Notes under the pieces: generated by a model | Databases searched by the model: none | Seen by the model: only the letters and a program-made list of their open reading frames with translations | What the model was told of the DNA's origin: nothing | DNA from: CAZYFH01 sp965249175 | Lineage (GTDB): Bacteria; Acidobacteriota; Vicinamibacteria; Vicinamibacterales; UBA8438 | Length of the DNA stretch: 64,000 bases | NCBI GenBank assembly: GCA_965249175.1 | Contig: OZ252227.1 | Location: 1,302,001-1,366,000 of the forward strand | Direction of reading: 5' to 3' | Position numbers and translations under genes: made by a program | Shown: positions 45,652-53,873 of the stretch, piece by piece | How the letters are laid out: every line of letters begins with the position of its first letter | How positions within the stretch are numbered: position 1 is the stretch's first letter

Positions 45652-47193
45652 CTACCGGAGCACCCGAATCCGGTGCGCCTCGCTGTCGCCGACGTAGACG
45701 ACACCGGCGGTATCCGCCCAGATACCGTGCGGACGGTTGAGCTTGCACGCACGCGGGTCCGGCTCGGGACCGTCGCCCCGCTCGCCGCTTCCGAGCGCCG
45801 TCGTGATGACCCCCGTCGCCACATCGATGGCTCGGATGACGTGGTTCTCCGTATCGGCGACGTAGAGGGTTCCGTCCGTCGCGTAGGCGAGGCCCTTGGG
45901 ACCGGCCAGCGTCGCGCTGCGGGCCGGTCCGTCGTCACCGGTATAGCCCTGCTCGCCCGTGCCGGCGACGTGGTGAATCGTCCCGGCGTCGAGGTCGATC
46001 CGGTAGATCGCGTTTCCTTCGCGGAGCGCGAGATAGAGATTGCCGTTCGGGTCGAGCGCCATCGCTCGCGGACCGTTCAGCGGTGTCCCGGCCAGTGGGG
46101 CGCCGTCGGGCGTCGGTTCCCGCTCGCCCGTGCCGGCGAACGTCTCGATCGTGCCGGTTCCCCGGTGTACGCGTCGGATGCGGTGGTTCCCGATATCGCA
46201 GATGAGCAAGTGGCCGTCGGGGTCGAAGACGATGCTGTGTGGCCGGCTGAGCATGGCGTCAGTCGCGGGGCCGCCGTCCCCCGAGAAGCCCGCTTCGCCC
46301 GTCCCCGCCACCGTTGAGATCGCGCCAGTCCGGGCATCGACGCGCCGGACGGCGTGGTTGTCCCGCTCGACGATGTAGAGGTGGCCGTCGCGGTCGAACT
46401 GAATCTCGTGCGGCATGTTCAGCGAGGCGTCGACCGCCGGACCGCCGTCTCCGCCGTAGCCTCGTTCGCCGTTACCGGCAATGGTCGTCGTCGCGCCGGT
46501 CGCCAAGTCGAGCCGCCGGATCCGCTGATTGTCGAGATCGCAGAAGTACAACGCGCCGTCAGGACCGATCACGACGCCGTACGGGTTGTTGACACGCTGG
46601 TCCGAGTATCCGAGCTCGCCGGTGCCGATCACGGTCGAGACGGATGGCACCGCGGTGAAGGTTTGCTCCAGGGCGAGCGCGATCTCCGCCTCCTCATCAC
46701 GCGCGTTCACGCGCACGACGTATCGCCCGAGTGGGTCCTCCGGCTCGAGCACGATCTCCGCGTAACCCACCGAGAGCCCGAGGCGACCGGCTGGTGGCGC
46801 CGGCTTGTCGCGCCACAGCTCCAACCCCGCGCTGCGGAAATGCGACGAGCCGTCCGGCTTAATCACTTCGAGATCGAACGAAGCGGAGCAGAGGCCCTCC
46901 GCGTCCTGTTGGCAACCGATGAACAGGATGAACGGCGCGAGCGCCACGCCTCGCCGGAGACTGCTCGCGGCCCGAATCGACACGCCCGGCGTCTGTTGCG
47001 TCCACGCGTCGAGGAACTCGTCTGGCTCGGCGGACAGCACCACCATCGCGCCGAACTCGCCGCGCGACTTACTCCACGGCTGGTCGGGGAGCCGCTCGCC
47101 GTCCCGGAACCACTGGCCAGAGGGTGTGGCGCCGGCCAGACAGACCAGGAGCGCGGTTGCGAGGAGCCGGTGGCGGGTCTCGGATGCGGTCAT
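45652..47193 (-). CDS. Exported NHL-repeat protein
   Basis: A 513-aa protein. The signal peptide ends near TPSGQ (about 26). The N-terminal 150 residues are a beta domain of unknown family. About 180-513 contain six NHL blades with recurrent VAGTGEAGFSGDGGPA, NMPHEIQFDRDGHLYI and DNHAVRRVD units forming a propeller. NHL proteins bind proteins or ligands outside the cell; the enzyme role is not fixed. AAGGGA lies upstream of ATG 47193. It is 48 nt downstream of the cyclase-family lipoprotein on the same strand. Confidence 0.85.
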   Translation of the reverse strand: MTASETRHRLLATALLVCLAGATPSGQWFRDGERLPDQPWSKSRGEFGAMVVLSAEPDEFLDAWTQQTPGVSIRAASSLRRGVALAPFILFIGCQQDAEGLCSASFDLEVIKPDGSSHFRSAGLELWRDKPAPPAGRLGLSVGYAEIVLEPEDPLGRYVVRVNARDEEAEIALALEQTFTAVPSVSTVIGTGELGYSDQRVNNPYGVVIGPDGALYFCDLDNQRIRRLDLATGATTTIAGNGERGYGGDGGPAVDASLNMPHEIQFDRDGHLYIVERDNHAVRRVDARTGAISTVAGTGEAGFSGDGGPATDAMLSRPHSIVFDPDGHLLICDIGNHRIRRVHRGTGTIETFAGTGEREPTPDGAPLAGTPLNGPRAMALDPNGNLYLALREGNAIYRIDLDAGTIHHVAGTGEQGYTGDDGPARSATLAGPKGLAYATDGTLYVADTENHVIRAIDVATGVITTALGSGERGDGPEPDPRACKLNRPHGIWADTAGVVYVGDSEAHRIRVLR

Positions 47194-47241
47194 GGCGGTC
47201 CCTTCTGACGGCCTACTGGTTCATGGGGACGCCACGCCCTG

Positions 47242-48258
47242 TCAGAACGTCGCGATCGGATTGAGCGGCGACCCCATCCCCTTCTCGATCCGCAACGGCG
47301 CAGCGGTGAACAGGAACTCGTAGCGCCCGAGCTCGCGCGCGATCTCGGCCACGCCATCGAAGTCGAGGTTGTCGAAAATCCAGACGCCGAGCGATACCAG
47401 CGCCAGCCGGTGGATTGGCAGGCGGATGTCATCCGAGAACTCGTGTGGGAACACATCGTTGAACATGTCGTGGCCGATGAACGACACGCCGCGCTCCTTG
47501 AGGAAGTACGCGACGTCGGCGTGGTAGCCCGCGACGCCCTCCGACGACCGCCAGGGGCCCAATGCGGCGCGTCGCTTCCAGCGCCCGGTGTGGAGCAGAA
47601 TGACGTCTCCCGGCTCGACGCGCACGCCCTCGATCCGCTCCAGTTCCTCGAGGTCGGCGGCGCGGATCGGCGTTCCTGGCTCCACCCAGCCCCGTTCGTC
47701 CGCTCCGGGTAGCAGCGTGGCGTCGAACAGGATGCCGCGCGTGAAGACCCCGTCCCGCAGCGCGTGAATGCTCCCGCGGGGACATCCGTTGGCCGCCTCG
47801 ACTTCTTCGGCTGTCACGCCGTTGTAGCCCTTGCCTTCGAACATCACGTGGCAATCGACCGAGTCGAGGTGGCTGTGGATCACGCCGTGATACGTGCCGG
47901 TGTACTGATACCGGTCGGAGGCGCCGTTGTCGCTGACGGCCATCACTTGACGGTCCAGGTACGACGGCCCCTCGAGCGTCTCTTCCTGGATGATGTCGTG
48001 CGCCAGCGAGACGCTCCGCCCTTCGGTCACGAGGGCTGCCGCCGCGGTCCGTTTCTCCGGCGTGATCAGGTTGGCCGCGCCGAGCTCGTCGTCGTCCCCC
48101 CAGCGTCCCCAGTTGGAGAGCGCCTCCATGGCGTGGCGGAAGTCGGCCTCCGTCGTCATGGCGCGCTTGTCCTGCGACTCGACTATGGTGCCGGAGCAGG
48201 CCATCACGCCGGCCGCGAGCGCGACGGCGCACGCGGTGAGCGCGATCCGTGTCCTCAT
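47242..48258 (-). CDS. Cyclase-family lipoprotein (kynurenine formamidase-like)
   Basis: A 338-aa lipoprotein with lipobox VMAC near residue 21. The cyclase (KynB/PF04199) fold shows the metal-site stretch HSHLDSVDCHVMFEGKGYNG (the family motif is HxGTHxDxPxH-like; here HSHLDSVDCH), and GDVILLHTGRW. Related enzymes hydrolyse N-formylkynurenine or act on polyketides with zinc or manganese. Being a lipoprotein, it acts outside the cytoplasm, which is unusual for KynB. ATG 48258 follows GGAGGAG. It lies between the SRPBCC-like gene and the NHL gene on one strand. Confidence 0.85.
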   Translation of the reverse strand: MRTRIALTACAVALAAGVMACSGTIVESQDKRAMTTEADFRHAMEALSNWGRWGDDDELGAANLITPEKRTAAAALVTEGRSVSLAHDIIQEETLEGPSYLDRQVMAVSDNGASDRYQYTGTYHGVIHSHLDSVDCHVMFEGKGYNGVTAEEVEAANGCPRGSIHALRDGVFTRGILFDATLLPGADERGWVEPGTPIRAADLEELERIEGVRVEPGDVILLHTGRWKRRAALGPWRSSEGVAGYHADVAYFLKERGVSFIGHDMFNDVFPHEFSDDIRLPIHRLALVSLGVWIFDNLDFDGVAEIARELGRYEFLFTAAPLRIEKGMGSPLNPIATF

Positions 48259-48326
48259 CGTGTCTCCTCCACTGTTCGGTTGCCGTCGCAGTGTACCCGA
48301 CGCGGTGACCGGTCGCGACCCGCCGC

Positions 48327-49163
48327 TCACCGGACGAGCTGGAGCCGTGTCGCCTCGAGCGTGGAGGTCAGCTTCTCCCGCGGAACGCCGTTGATGAACG
48401 GTCGGAGAAAGACGCTGAGCAGCAGCGGGATGCCCCGGCTGAGCGTGATCGACTCGCACTGCATGTAGACGTCGCCGTCGCGCGGGGCGAACGAGCAGTA
48501 GTTGTAGAAACGCCACATCGTGCCACGGTCGTTGCCCTCGGGCTTCTCGCGCTCGTCGGGGGTGTCCGGATGGTCGACCTCGAGAATCCGGGTCGAACGA
48601 CTCGGGACGTGCACGCGGCCGTCGTCCAGGAACCGGAACTCGACCTCGTGCTCGGTGTTGAGGACCACGGTCCAGATCTTGTCCGTGAAGAACTGGAAAT
48701 AGACGCGGAACCGCGCCCCGTCTTGATCGATGAGCCGTGCTTCGCGAACGTCGGGCCCGTAGATCTCCGCGTAGCGACCATAGTCCTGGACGAGGGCGAT
48801 GGTCTCATCCAGCGTGACACCGGGGATGACGACCGTGCCGACCCAGTGGTGGACGGCGCCGTTCGGAATGTCAATGCTGGCGCGGCCGTCCCGTGTCTCG
48901 AGGCGCTCGATGACGACGTCGCCTGCCCGGAGCCTGGCGTGCGTCTCGTCGCGGTCATCGGCTGGGAGCCGGTCCACCCAGAGAAACGGCGCGTCTCCGG
49001 CGAGCTCGGTGCGCATGCGTGCTTCGGTCGCGGCCACATAGCGTTCGAAGGCCTCCAGGGTGTGCGGCTGGAGCTCCGCCGCGCCGAGGCGCACGACGAC
49101 ACCGAGCAGGAGGGCCATGAGGACGCCCACGCGGGTGCGACGCGGCGCGGCTGACCGACACAT
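48327..49163 (-). CDS. Exported SRPBCC/START-like protein
   Basis: A 278-aa protein. The signal peptide ends near RLGAAELQ. The rest looks like a ligand-binding helix-grip domain: GAVHHWVGTVVIPGVTLDETI, then LVQDYGRYAEIYGPDV, YFQFFTDKIWTVVLNTEHEV and CESITLSRGIPLLLS near the end. No catalytic motif is visible. The SRPBCC placement is from pattern only. It probably starts the run with the cyclase and NHL genes (gaps 68 and 48 nt). Confidence 0.7.
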   Translation of the reverse strand: MCRSAAPRRTRVGVLMALLLGVVVRLGAAELQPHTLEAFERYVAATEARMRTELAGDAPFLWVDRLPADDRDETHARLRAGDVVIERLETRDGRASIDIPNGAVHHWVGTVVIPGVTLDETIALVQDYGRYAEIYGPDVREARLIDQDGARFRVYFQFFTDKIWTVVLNTEHEVEFRFLDDGRVHVPSRSTRILEVDHPDTPDEREKPEGNDRGTMWRFYNYCSFAPRDGDVYMQCESITLSRGIPLLLSVFLRPFINGVPREKLTSTLEATRLQLVR

Positions 49164-49217
49164 CGGTGACGCTCGACCTTAGCACGTCGCTCGGTTCGAC
49201 TTCGCGTCCGGGCTGTG

Positions 49218-49253
49218 CGAGGATCCCGGGACTGCGTCGAGGATCCGGGGACT
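49218..49253. repeat. Near-perfect 16-bp direct repeat before a start codon
   Basis: CGAGGATCCCGGGACT (49218-49233) and CGAGGATCCGGGGACT (49238-49253) differ at one base and begin 20 bp apart. The second copy ends 1 nt before GTG 49255. Spacing of two helical turns would suit a pair of protein-binding sites. Confidence 0.6.
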
Positions 49254-49254
49254 T

Positions 49255-50034
49255 GTGACGACACGACACCACCTTCGATGGCTGCTCTCCGGCACAGCGG
49301 TCGCGTTCCTGCTGTTCGGACCAGGGGTGCCAGGTCCGCGCATCGCCTCGAGTCAGCAACCTTCGTCGATCTACCCCGTCTACGACGGGTTCACCAGAAA
49401 CGCCGACGGCACCCTGACCCTGTCGTTCGCCTACTTCAACCACAATCGGACGCCGGTGACGATTCCAGCCGGCCCGGCGAACGCCTTTTCGCCTGGGCCG
49501 CCGGACCGCGGCCAGACCACGACGTTTCTGCCGGGCCATCACCGCTGGCAGTGCATCATCGTCGTCGGCGACGGTTTCGACGGCGACCTGCGATGGACGC
49601 TGTCGCACGCCGGTGAGACGACGTCGACCAGCGCCGACATGCTCCAGTACAACTGGGAGTTCGACGCGTCGGGCGTGCGGCAGGTCCGGCGGGGCCTCGA
49701 CGCGAGCGACGTCCACCACGACGTCTGTATCAACCGCCCACCGATCGTCCGGGTCTTGGGGTACGGCGGCCCGCGGGGGCCCCACGAGCTACGGGTCGCG
49801 CGCGGTGCGGAGCTGAAGCTGTTCGGCAGCGTTCGAGACGAGGGCCTGCCTAAGCACGTGGCGCTCACGTCAACGTGGCGGACGCTGAGTGGCCCTGGCA
49901 CGGTGACGCTCGAAAGCGCGACCGAGCCACGGACGCGGGCCGTGTTCAGCCGAGCCGGGACCTACGAGCTGGAGCTGACCGGGAGTGATTCGGTGCTGGA
50001 GGCCAGCGTTCGGGTGACGGTCGTCGTCGAGTAG
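49255..50034 (+). CDS. Exported protein with Ig/Big-like C-terminal domain
   Basis: A 259-aa protein. Signal peptide to about residue 32 (ASSQQP). The first half is a beta domain (IYPVYDGFTRNADGTLTLSFAY) seen in hypothetical envelope proteins. Residues about 160-259 form an Ig-like domain (APRGAELKLFGSVRDEGLP-type start, TWRTLSGPGTVTLESATEPRTRAVF, AGTYELELTGSD), like bacterial PKD/Big folds. I cannot name a function. GTG 49255 is the first start that includes the signal peptide. It is convergent with the cytochrome/copper protein. Confidence 0.7.
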   Translation: MTTRHHLRWLLSGTAVAFLLFGPGVPGPRIASSQQPSSIYPVYDGFTRNADGTLTLSFAYFNHNRTPVTIPAGPANAFSPGPPDRGQTTTFLPGHHRWQCIIVVGDGFDGDLRWTLSHAGETTSTSADMLQYNWEFDASGVRQVRRGLDASDVHHDVCINRPPIVRVLGYGGPRGPHELRVARGAELKLFGSVRDEGLPKHVALTSTWRTLSGPGTVTLESATEPRTRAVFSRAGTYELELTGSDSVLEASVRVTVVVE

Positions 50035-50037
50035 GCG

Positions 50038-51468
50038 TTACTGCCCGTCGTTCGTCGCGGCGCGGCCCTTCTGTTCCTGCCGCTCGATCTGATCCGCGAG
50101 CCGCCGCTGGTACTGCTCTTCGGTCATGAAGGCGATGTCGGTCCAGGCGTTGCCCATGTCATCCATGGTCCGGCCGCCCCAGCCCACCCACGACGTCGGG
50201 TCGGGGTTGTGCTTGTTGGCCGCCGTGTTGTCGTGCCAGGCGATCGAGTGGAGGATCGTGCCGGCGGGGAAGAGGTGCGGCTCCTTGTAGGCGTAGGTGA
50301 GCTGCCAGACCTGCTCGTAGTTCGGCACATCGGTCAGCACCTCGCGGCGGCCGTCGATGTGAATGGCCTCGAGCAACATTCGCTTGCCGCGGAAATGCAT
50401 GTGCGGCTGGAAATTGATGACGATCGCTGGCTGCTCCAAGCGGAGGTAGCGCTCCGAACGGGCCACCGTGTTCGGCGGGATGCTCAGCTGCGCCAGGCTG
50501 TTCACCGCGTCCTCGTCGAGGAACGGCGCGAGCGGCGTGTCTCCTTCGAGCGGCAAGTCGTGGCCCCTGCGGAGCAGGAGGTCTTCCACCTTCTCGCGAT
50601 TCAGCATCCAGTCGTTCCCCACTCCCGTGCGGATTCGATGTGACGTCACCTCGAGCTCTGGCACGACGCCCTTCGGGTAGAACTTGATGCCCACGCGCGA
50701 GATGTCGTGGACCTCCTCTCCCCACGGGTGGTAGTGGGGCGCGAACCGGAACTTCGACCCGGCCTTCAGCAGCTTGCCGACGCCATCCGGGAAGAAGTCG
50801 CCGTTGTTGCCCATCACGTACTCGGTCACGTGCACCGTCCCGGTGTTGTCGTCGCCCGTCTCTTCGCCCTCGACAAAGGCATAGACGTGCTCGTGGTGAA
50901 CGCAGCAGCTGGCCGTGGTCAACACCTGCACCCACTTCATGTAGCGGTCTTCGGTCAGGCCGGAGTCGACGATCTCCGAGGGATAGAAGTCGGCACCCTC
51001 GGCGGGGACCGAGAACCCCTGCTCCATCGAGACGACGAGGTCCGGTTCACCGAACGACCACGCGTCGAGTGGGCCGAGCTCGAGCGGCGGCGGGGCGTCT
51101 TCGAGATTGCCGCGTGGCGCGCCGGCGTCGGCCCAGGCCGCGACCGTCGCGATCTCGTCGTCGCTCAGCGAAGGGTCGTCGAGATACTCGCCGATGCCGC
51201 GGTCGAGATGCCACGGCGGCATCTGCCGCTGGACGACCCGGTCCTTGATGGCCCGGGCCCACGGCCGCGCGTCTTCGTAGGTCAGGAGCGACATCGGCGC
51301 CGCGGTGCCTGGACGGTGGCAGGTCTGGCACGAGCGCTGGAAGATCGGCAGCACGTCCTTCGTGAAGGTGGCCGTCTCGTTCGCCTGCGCTTCGGCAGTG
51401 GCGGGGATGCTGGCAACCACGACAAGCGCCACCGCCATCGTGCCGATTAGAGCCTGTGCTCGAGTCAC
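50038..51468 (-). CDS. Exported cytochrome c - copper type II monooxygenase-like protein
   Basis: A 476-aa exported protein with signal peptide to about residue 28. A haem c domain has CQTCH at 47-51 and a probable Met ligand in AAPMSLLTYEDARP or RQMPPWH. The C-terminal part resembles ascorbate-dependent copper type II monooxygenases (PHM-like): CCVHHEH, APHYHPWG and FQPHMHFRGKRM supply His and Met residues in the order of the CuH and CuM sites. Such proteins with an N-terminal cytochrome are known in environmental bacteria, but their reaction is unproven. GTG 51468 is preceded by AGGAGG, which decides the start over ATG 51495. It follows the DsbA-like gene by 28 nt. Confidence 0.8.
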   Translation of the reverse strand: MTRAQALIGTMAVALVVVASIPATAEAQANETATFTKDVLPIFQRSCQTCHRPGTAAPMSLLTYEDARPWARAIKDRVVQRQMPPWHLDRGIGEYLDDPSLSDDEIATVAAWADAGAPRGNLEDAPPPLELGPLDAWSFGEPDLVVSMEQGFSVPAEGADFYPSEIVDSGLTEDRYMKWVQVLTTASCCVHHEHVYAFVEGEETGDDNTGTVHVTEYVMGNNGDFFPDGVGKLLKAGSKFRFAPHYHPWGEEVHDISRVGIKFYPKGVVPELEVTSHRIRTGVGNDWMLNREKVEDLLLRRGHDLPLEGDTPLAPFLDEDAVNSLAQLSIPPNTVARSERYLRLEQPAIVINFQPHMHFRGKRMLLEAIHIDGRREVLTDVPNYEQVWQLTYAYKEPHLFPAGTILHSIAWHDNTAANKHNPDPTSWVGWGGRTMDDMGNAWTDIAFMTEEQYQRRLADQIERQEQKGRAATNDGQ

Positions 51469-51496
51469 GGAGACCTCCTGATGGGTATACGCCATC

Positions 51497-52273
51497 CTAG
51501 TCCTGGTTTTCGAGCAGGCCATCGATCGCTGCTTCGAACTCGACCAACGGCTTGGCCCCGACGAGCGCCTGGACGGCGACAAGGGTGTTGCTCTCAGGAT
51601 CCGTGCGGCCGATCAGAAACGTCGGTGTGGCGGAGATCCCGAGGGTCTCCCCCTCGGCGATGCCGGCGCGCACTGCCTCGGCATGGTCGCCGTCGTCGAG
51701 GCATTGCCGAAACGTCTCGACGTCGAGGCCGAGCTCCTCGGCATGCTCGACGAGCTCTGACGAATCGAGGGCTGTCTGATTGGCGAACAGGGTGGCGTGC
51801 ATCTCCCAGTACTCGTCCTGGTCACCGGCGCAGTGAGCGGCCTCATGCGCCTTGAATGCCTGGGGGTGCAGGGATTCGATCGGGTAGTCCCGGAACACGT
51901 GCTTGACCTTGCCCAATTCCACGTACTCCGCCAGTTCGGGCCAGGTCTCGTGAACGTGTCGCGAGCAGAAGGGACACTGGTAGTCTGAGACCTCCACGAC
52001 GGTGACCGGCGCGTCTGGATCTCCGCGGAACGGCGCCCCACCAACGGTCACCGTCACCTCGCGTGGCGCCTCTACTGACGGCTCAGGCCGTTCCTGCACG
52101 AGACGCTTGATCTCCTGTACGTCCCGCTGCAAGGACTCCTGCAGCTCTCTGAGCTCCCGGATCTCCTTTGTTAGCGTCGCCAGCTCGTCGCTCGTCTGCG
52201 CTGACACCGGCCAGGCGATCGTCGCGCAGACCACGAGCACGGCGCCCCGAAGCAGACGTGCGACCGGTCTCAT
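51497..52273 (-). CDS. DsbA/thioredoxin-fold disulfide oxidoreductase
   Basis: A 258-aa periplasmic protein. Signal peptide to about 25 (VSAQT), then a helical segment (about 28-62, LATLTKEIRELRELQESLQRD) predicted to coil. The DsbA-like domain has active site CPFC at 100-103, HRxxP-like FRDYPIE, and cis-Pro in SATPTF. Related DsbA/BdbD-like proteins oxidise or isomerise disulfides. A TAGGAT hexamer lies 6 nt before ATG 52273. It is followed by the cytochrome/copper protein, which contains a Cys pair and may be its client. Confidence 0.88.
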   Translation of the reverse strand: MRPVARLLRGAVLVVCATIAWPVSAQTSDELATLTKEIRELRELQESLQRDVQEIKRLVQERPEPSVEAPREVTVTVGGAPFRGDPDAPVTVVEVSDYQCPFCSRHVHETWPELAEYVELGKVKHVFRDYPIESLHPQAFKAHEAAHCAGDQDEYWEMHATLFANQTALDSSELVEHAEELGLDVETFRQCLDDGDHAEAVRAGIAEGETLGISATPTFLIGRTDPESNTLVAVQALVGAKPLVEFEAAIDGLLENQD

Positions 52274-52336
52274 GTCGTGATCCTACGGGCTCACGCGCGG
52301 CGGTGTCTACCAGCGCGTTGCCCCGGGTTCGCCTAT

Positions 52337-53158
52337 ATGCTGCCGCGCATGTTCGAGCGCGGCGGTCAGCCGAACGGCCCGGTCTCGACGCCGCGCCGTG
52401 CGGCGTCGCGGGCAACGGGCCGTCACGAGCCGAAGTACGTCGTTCGGCCTGAGACGGCGCGACGCATCTTGCAGCTCATCCGACCGCACCTGACACTCGA
52501 TGCGCACGGTCGGAACCGGGCCGGCGACGCCTACACCGTGCGCAGTGTCTATTTCGACAGCCCGAGGCTCGAATGCTTTTGGGCCAAGATCGGCGGGCAG
52601 CGGTTTCGCGAGAAGTACCGATTGCGCACGTACAACGAGAGGGGATCAGCCCCGCTGCACTTGGAGCTGAAGCAGAAGCTGGGCGGCGACTACGCGAAGC
52701 GCAAGATTCCGATCGACCACCGCGCCATCGCCCCGGACGCGGCAGGCACGATACTCGATTGGGTTCCGACTGCGTCGAGCGCCCCGGCCGATGAAGTGGC
52801 GCGCCAGCGCCTGATGTTCAGGCTGCGCCGCCGCGCGTATCGTCCAGTCGCCCTGGTGACCTACGACCGGGAGGCCTACACGGGGCGCTGGGACGGCACG
52901 ACACGGGTCACGTTCGATCGTCATGTTCGGGCCGTGCCCTCACCACTGCTCTCGGCGATCCACGATGAGTCCGGCTGGACACGCCTGTTGGGAGAATGGG
53001 TCATCGTCGAGGTCAAGTTCACGCGCCTCGTGCCGCGGTGGATGGGCGTCGTGCACGGCCGTTTTTGGTTGAAAGCGCAGGCTTGCTCGAAGTACTGCAC
53101 CGCGGTGGCCGCGCTGATGGGCGACATCGCTGGCACCCGCTTGGAGCGCCATGTCTAG
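52337..53158 (+). CDS. VTC domain polyphosphate polymerase-like protein
   Basis: A 273-aa protein of the VTC/CYTH triphosphate-tunnel fold. Tunnel residues are visible: RHEPKYVV, VRSVYFDS, KYRLRTYNE, ELKQKLGGDYAKRK and VEVKF (the Glu/Lys pair for metal and phosphate). In yeast VTC4 this domain makes polyphosphate from ATP. ATG 52337 and ATG 52349 are both possible; no ribosome-binding site is seen. It overlaps the DUF4956 gene by 8 nt and leads to CotH, a cluster known in several bacterial groups. Confidence 0.9.
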   Translation: MLPRMFERGGQPNGPVSTPRRAASRATGRHEPKYVVRPETARRILQLIRPHLTLDAHGRNRAGDAYTVRSVYFDSPRLECFWAKIGGQRFREKYRLRTYNERGSAPLHLELKQKLGGDYAKRKIPIDHRAIAPDAAGTILDWVPTASSAPADEVARQRLMFRLRRRAYRPVALVTYDREAYTGRWDGTTRVTFDRHVRAVPSPLLSAIHDESGWTRLLGEWVIVEVKFTRLVPRWMGVVHGRFWLKAQACSKYCTAVAALMGDIAGTRLERHV

Positions 53159-53837
53159 TCTGCTCGGGCCGGTCAACGTCACCTGGATCAACGTGCTCAC
53201 GTCGGTGCCGTTGGCGCTGGTCTTTGGTCTGTTCATCGCCGTAATTTACAGGCGGGCAATGACCAACCTCAACTACTCGGTGCCCATCCTGCACACCATC
53301 GTCTATCTGGCGATGATCGTCTCGTTGATCATGATTATCGTCGCCAACGAGCTGGTGCGGGCGTTCACGTTGCTCGGCGCCTTCGCCGTCATCCGGTTCC
53401 GCACGCCGATCAAGGACGCCCGCGACGGGGCGTTCATTTTCTGGTCGCTGGCGGCCGGGATGGGCGCCGGTGTCGGGCTGTACGTGGAGACCACCCTTGG
53501 GGTCGCGCTCATTGGGCTGTTCGTCTGGCTGATGCACGAGTCCAGGTTTGGACTGACTGCCGGCCGTGAGACGCTGCTGACGCTGACGGTGCCACAGGGT
53601 GGCGCCGGCGAGCCACCCACCTACACGCCGGTGTTCGAGACGCACTTGCGCGGACACGATTTGATCAACGTCCGGTCGGTCCAGGGCGGCGAACGACTCG
53701 AGCTGACCTTCTACGTACAACCCAAGCGGGACGTCGATCTGGTGGCGTTCTCCGCGGCCCTGGCGGAGCAACCGGACGTGACCGACGTCTCGGTGGTCGT
53801 GAGCGAAGACGATGAGATTCCCGACAACGTGCTCTGA
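53151..53837 (+). CDS. DUF4956 membrane protein
   Basis: A 228-aa protein with four helices in the first 130 residues (VTWINVLTSVPLALVFGLFIAVI, TIVYLAMIVSLIMIIV, ELVRAFTLLGAFAVIRF, LAAGMGAGVGLYVETTLGVALIGLFVW) and a cytosolic beta domain. VRAFTLLGAFAVIRFRTPIKDARD is the DUF4956 signature. Its function is unknown, but it is repeatedly found with VTC and CotH genes, as here, so it may sense or move polyphosphate or the product at the membrane. Its start overlaps the VTC gene by 8 nt. Confidence 0.9.
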   Translation: MSSLLGPVNVTWINVLTSVPLALVFGLFIAVIYRRAMTNLNYSVPILHTIVYLAMIVSLIMIIVANELVRAFTLLGAFAVIRFRTPIKDARDGAFIFWSLAAGMGAGVGLYVETTLGVALIGLFVWLMHESRFGLTAGRETLLTLTVPQGGAGEPPTYTPVFETHLRGHDLINVRSVQGGERLELTFYVQPKRDVDLVAFSAALAEQPDVTDVSVVVSEDDEIPDNVL

Positions 53838-53873
53838 CGGCCGCGCGCGCGGTCGGCGCCCGTCGCGCTCGTG

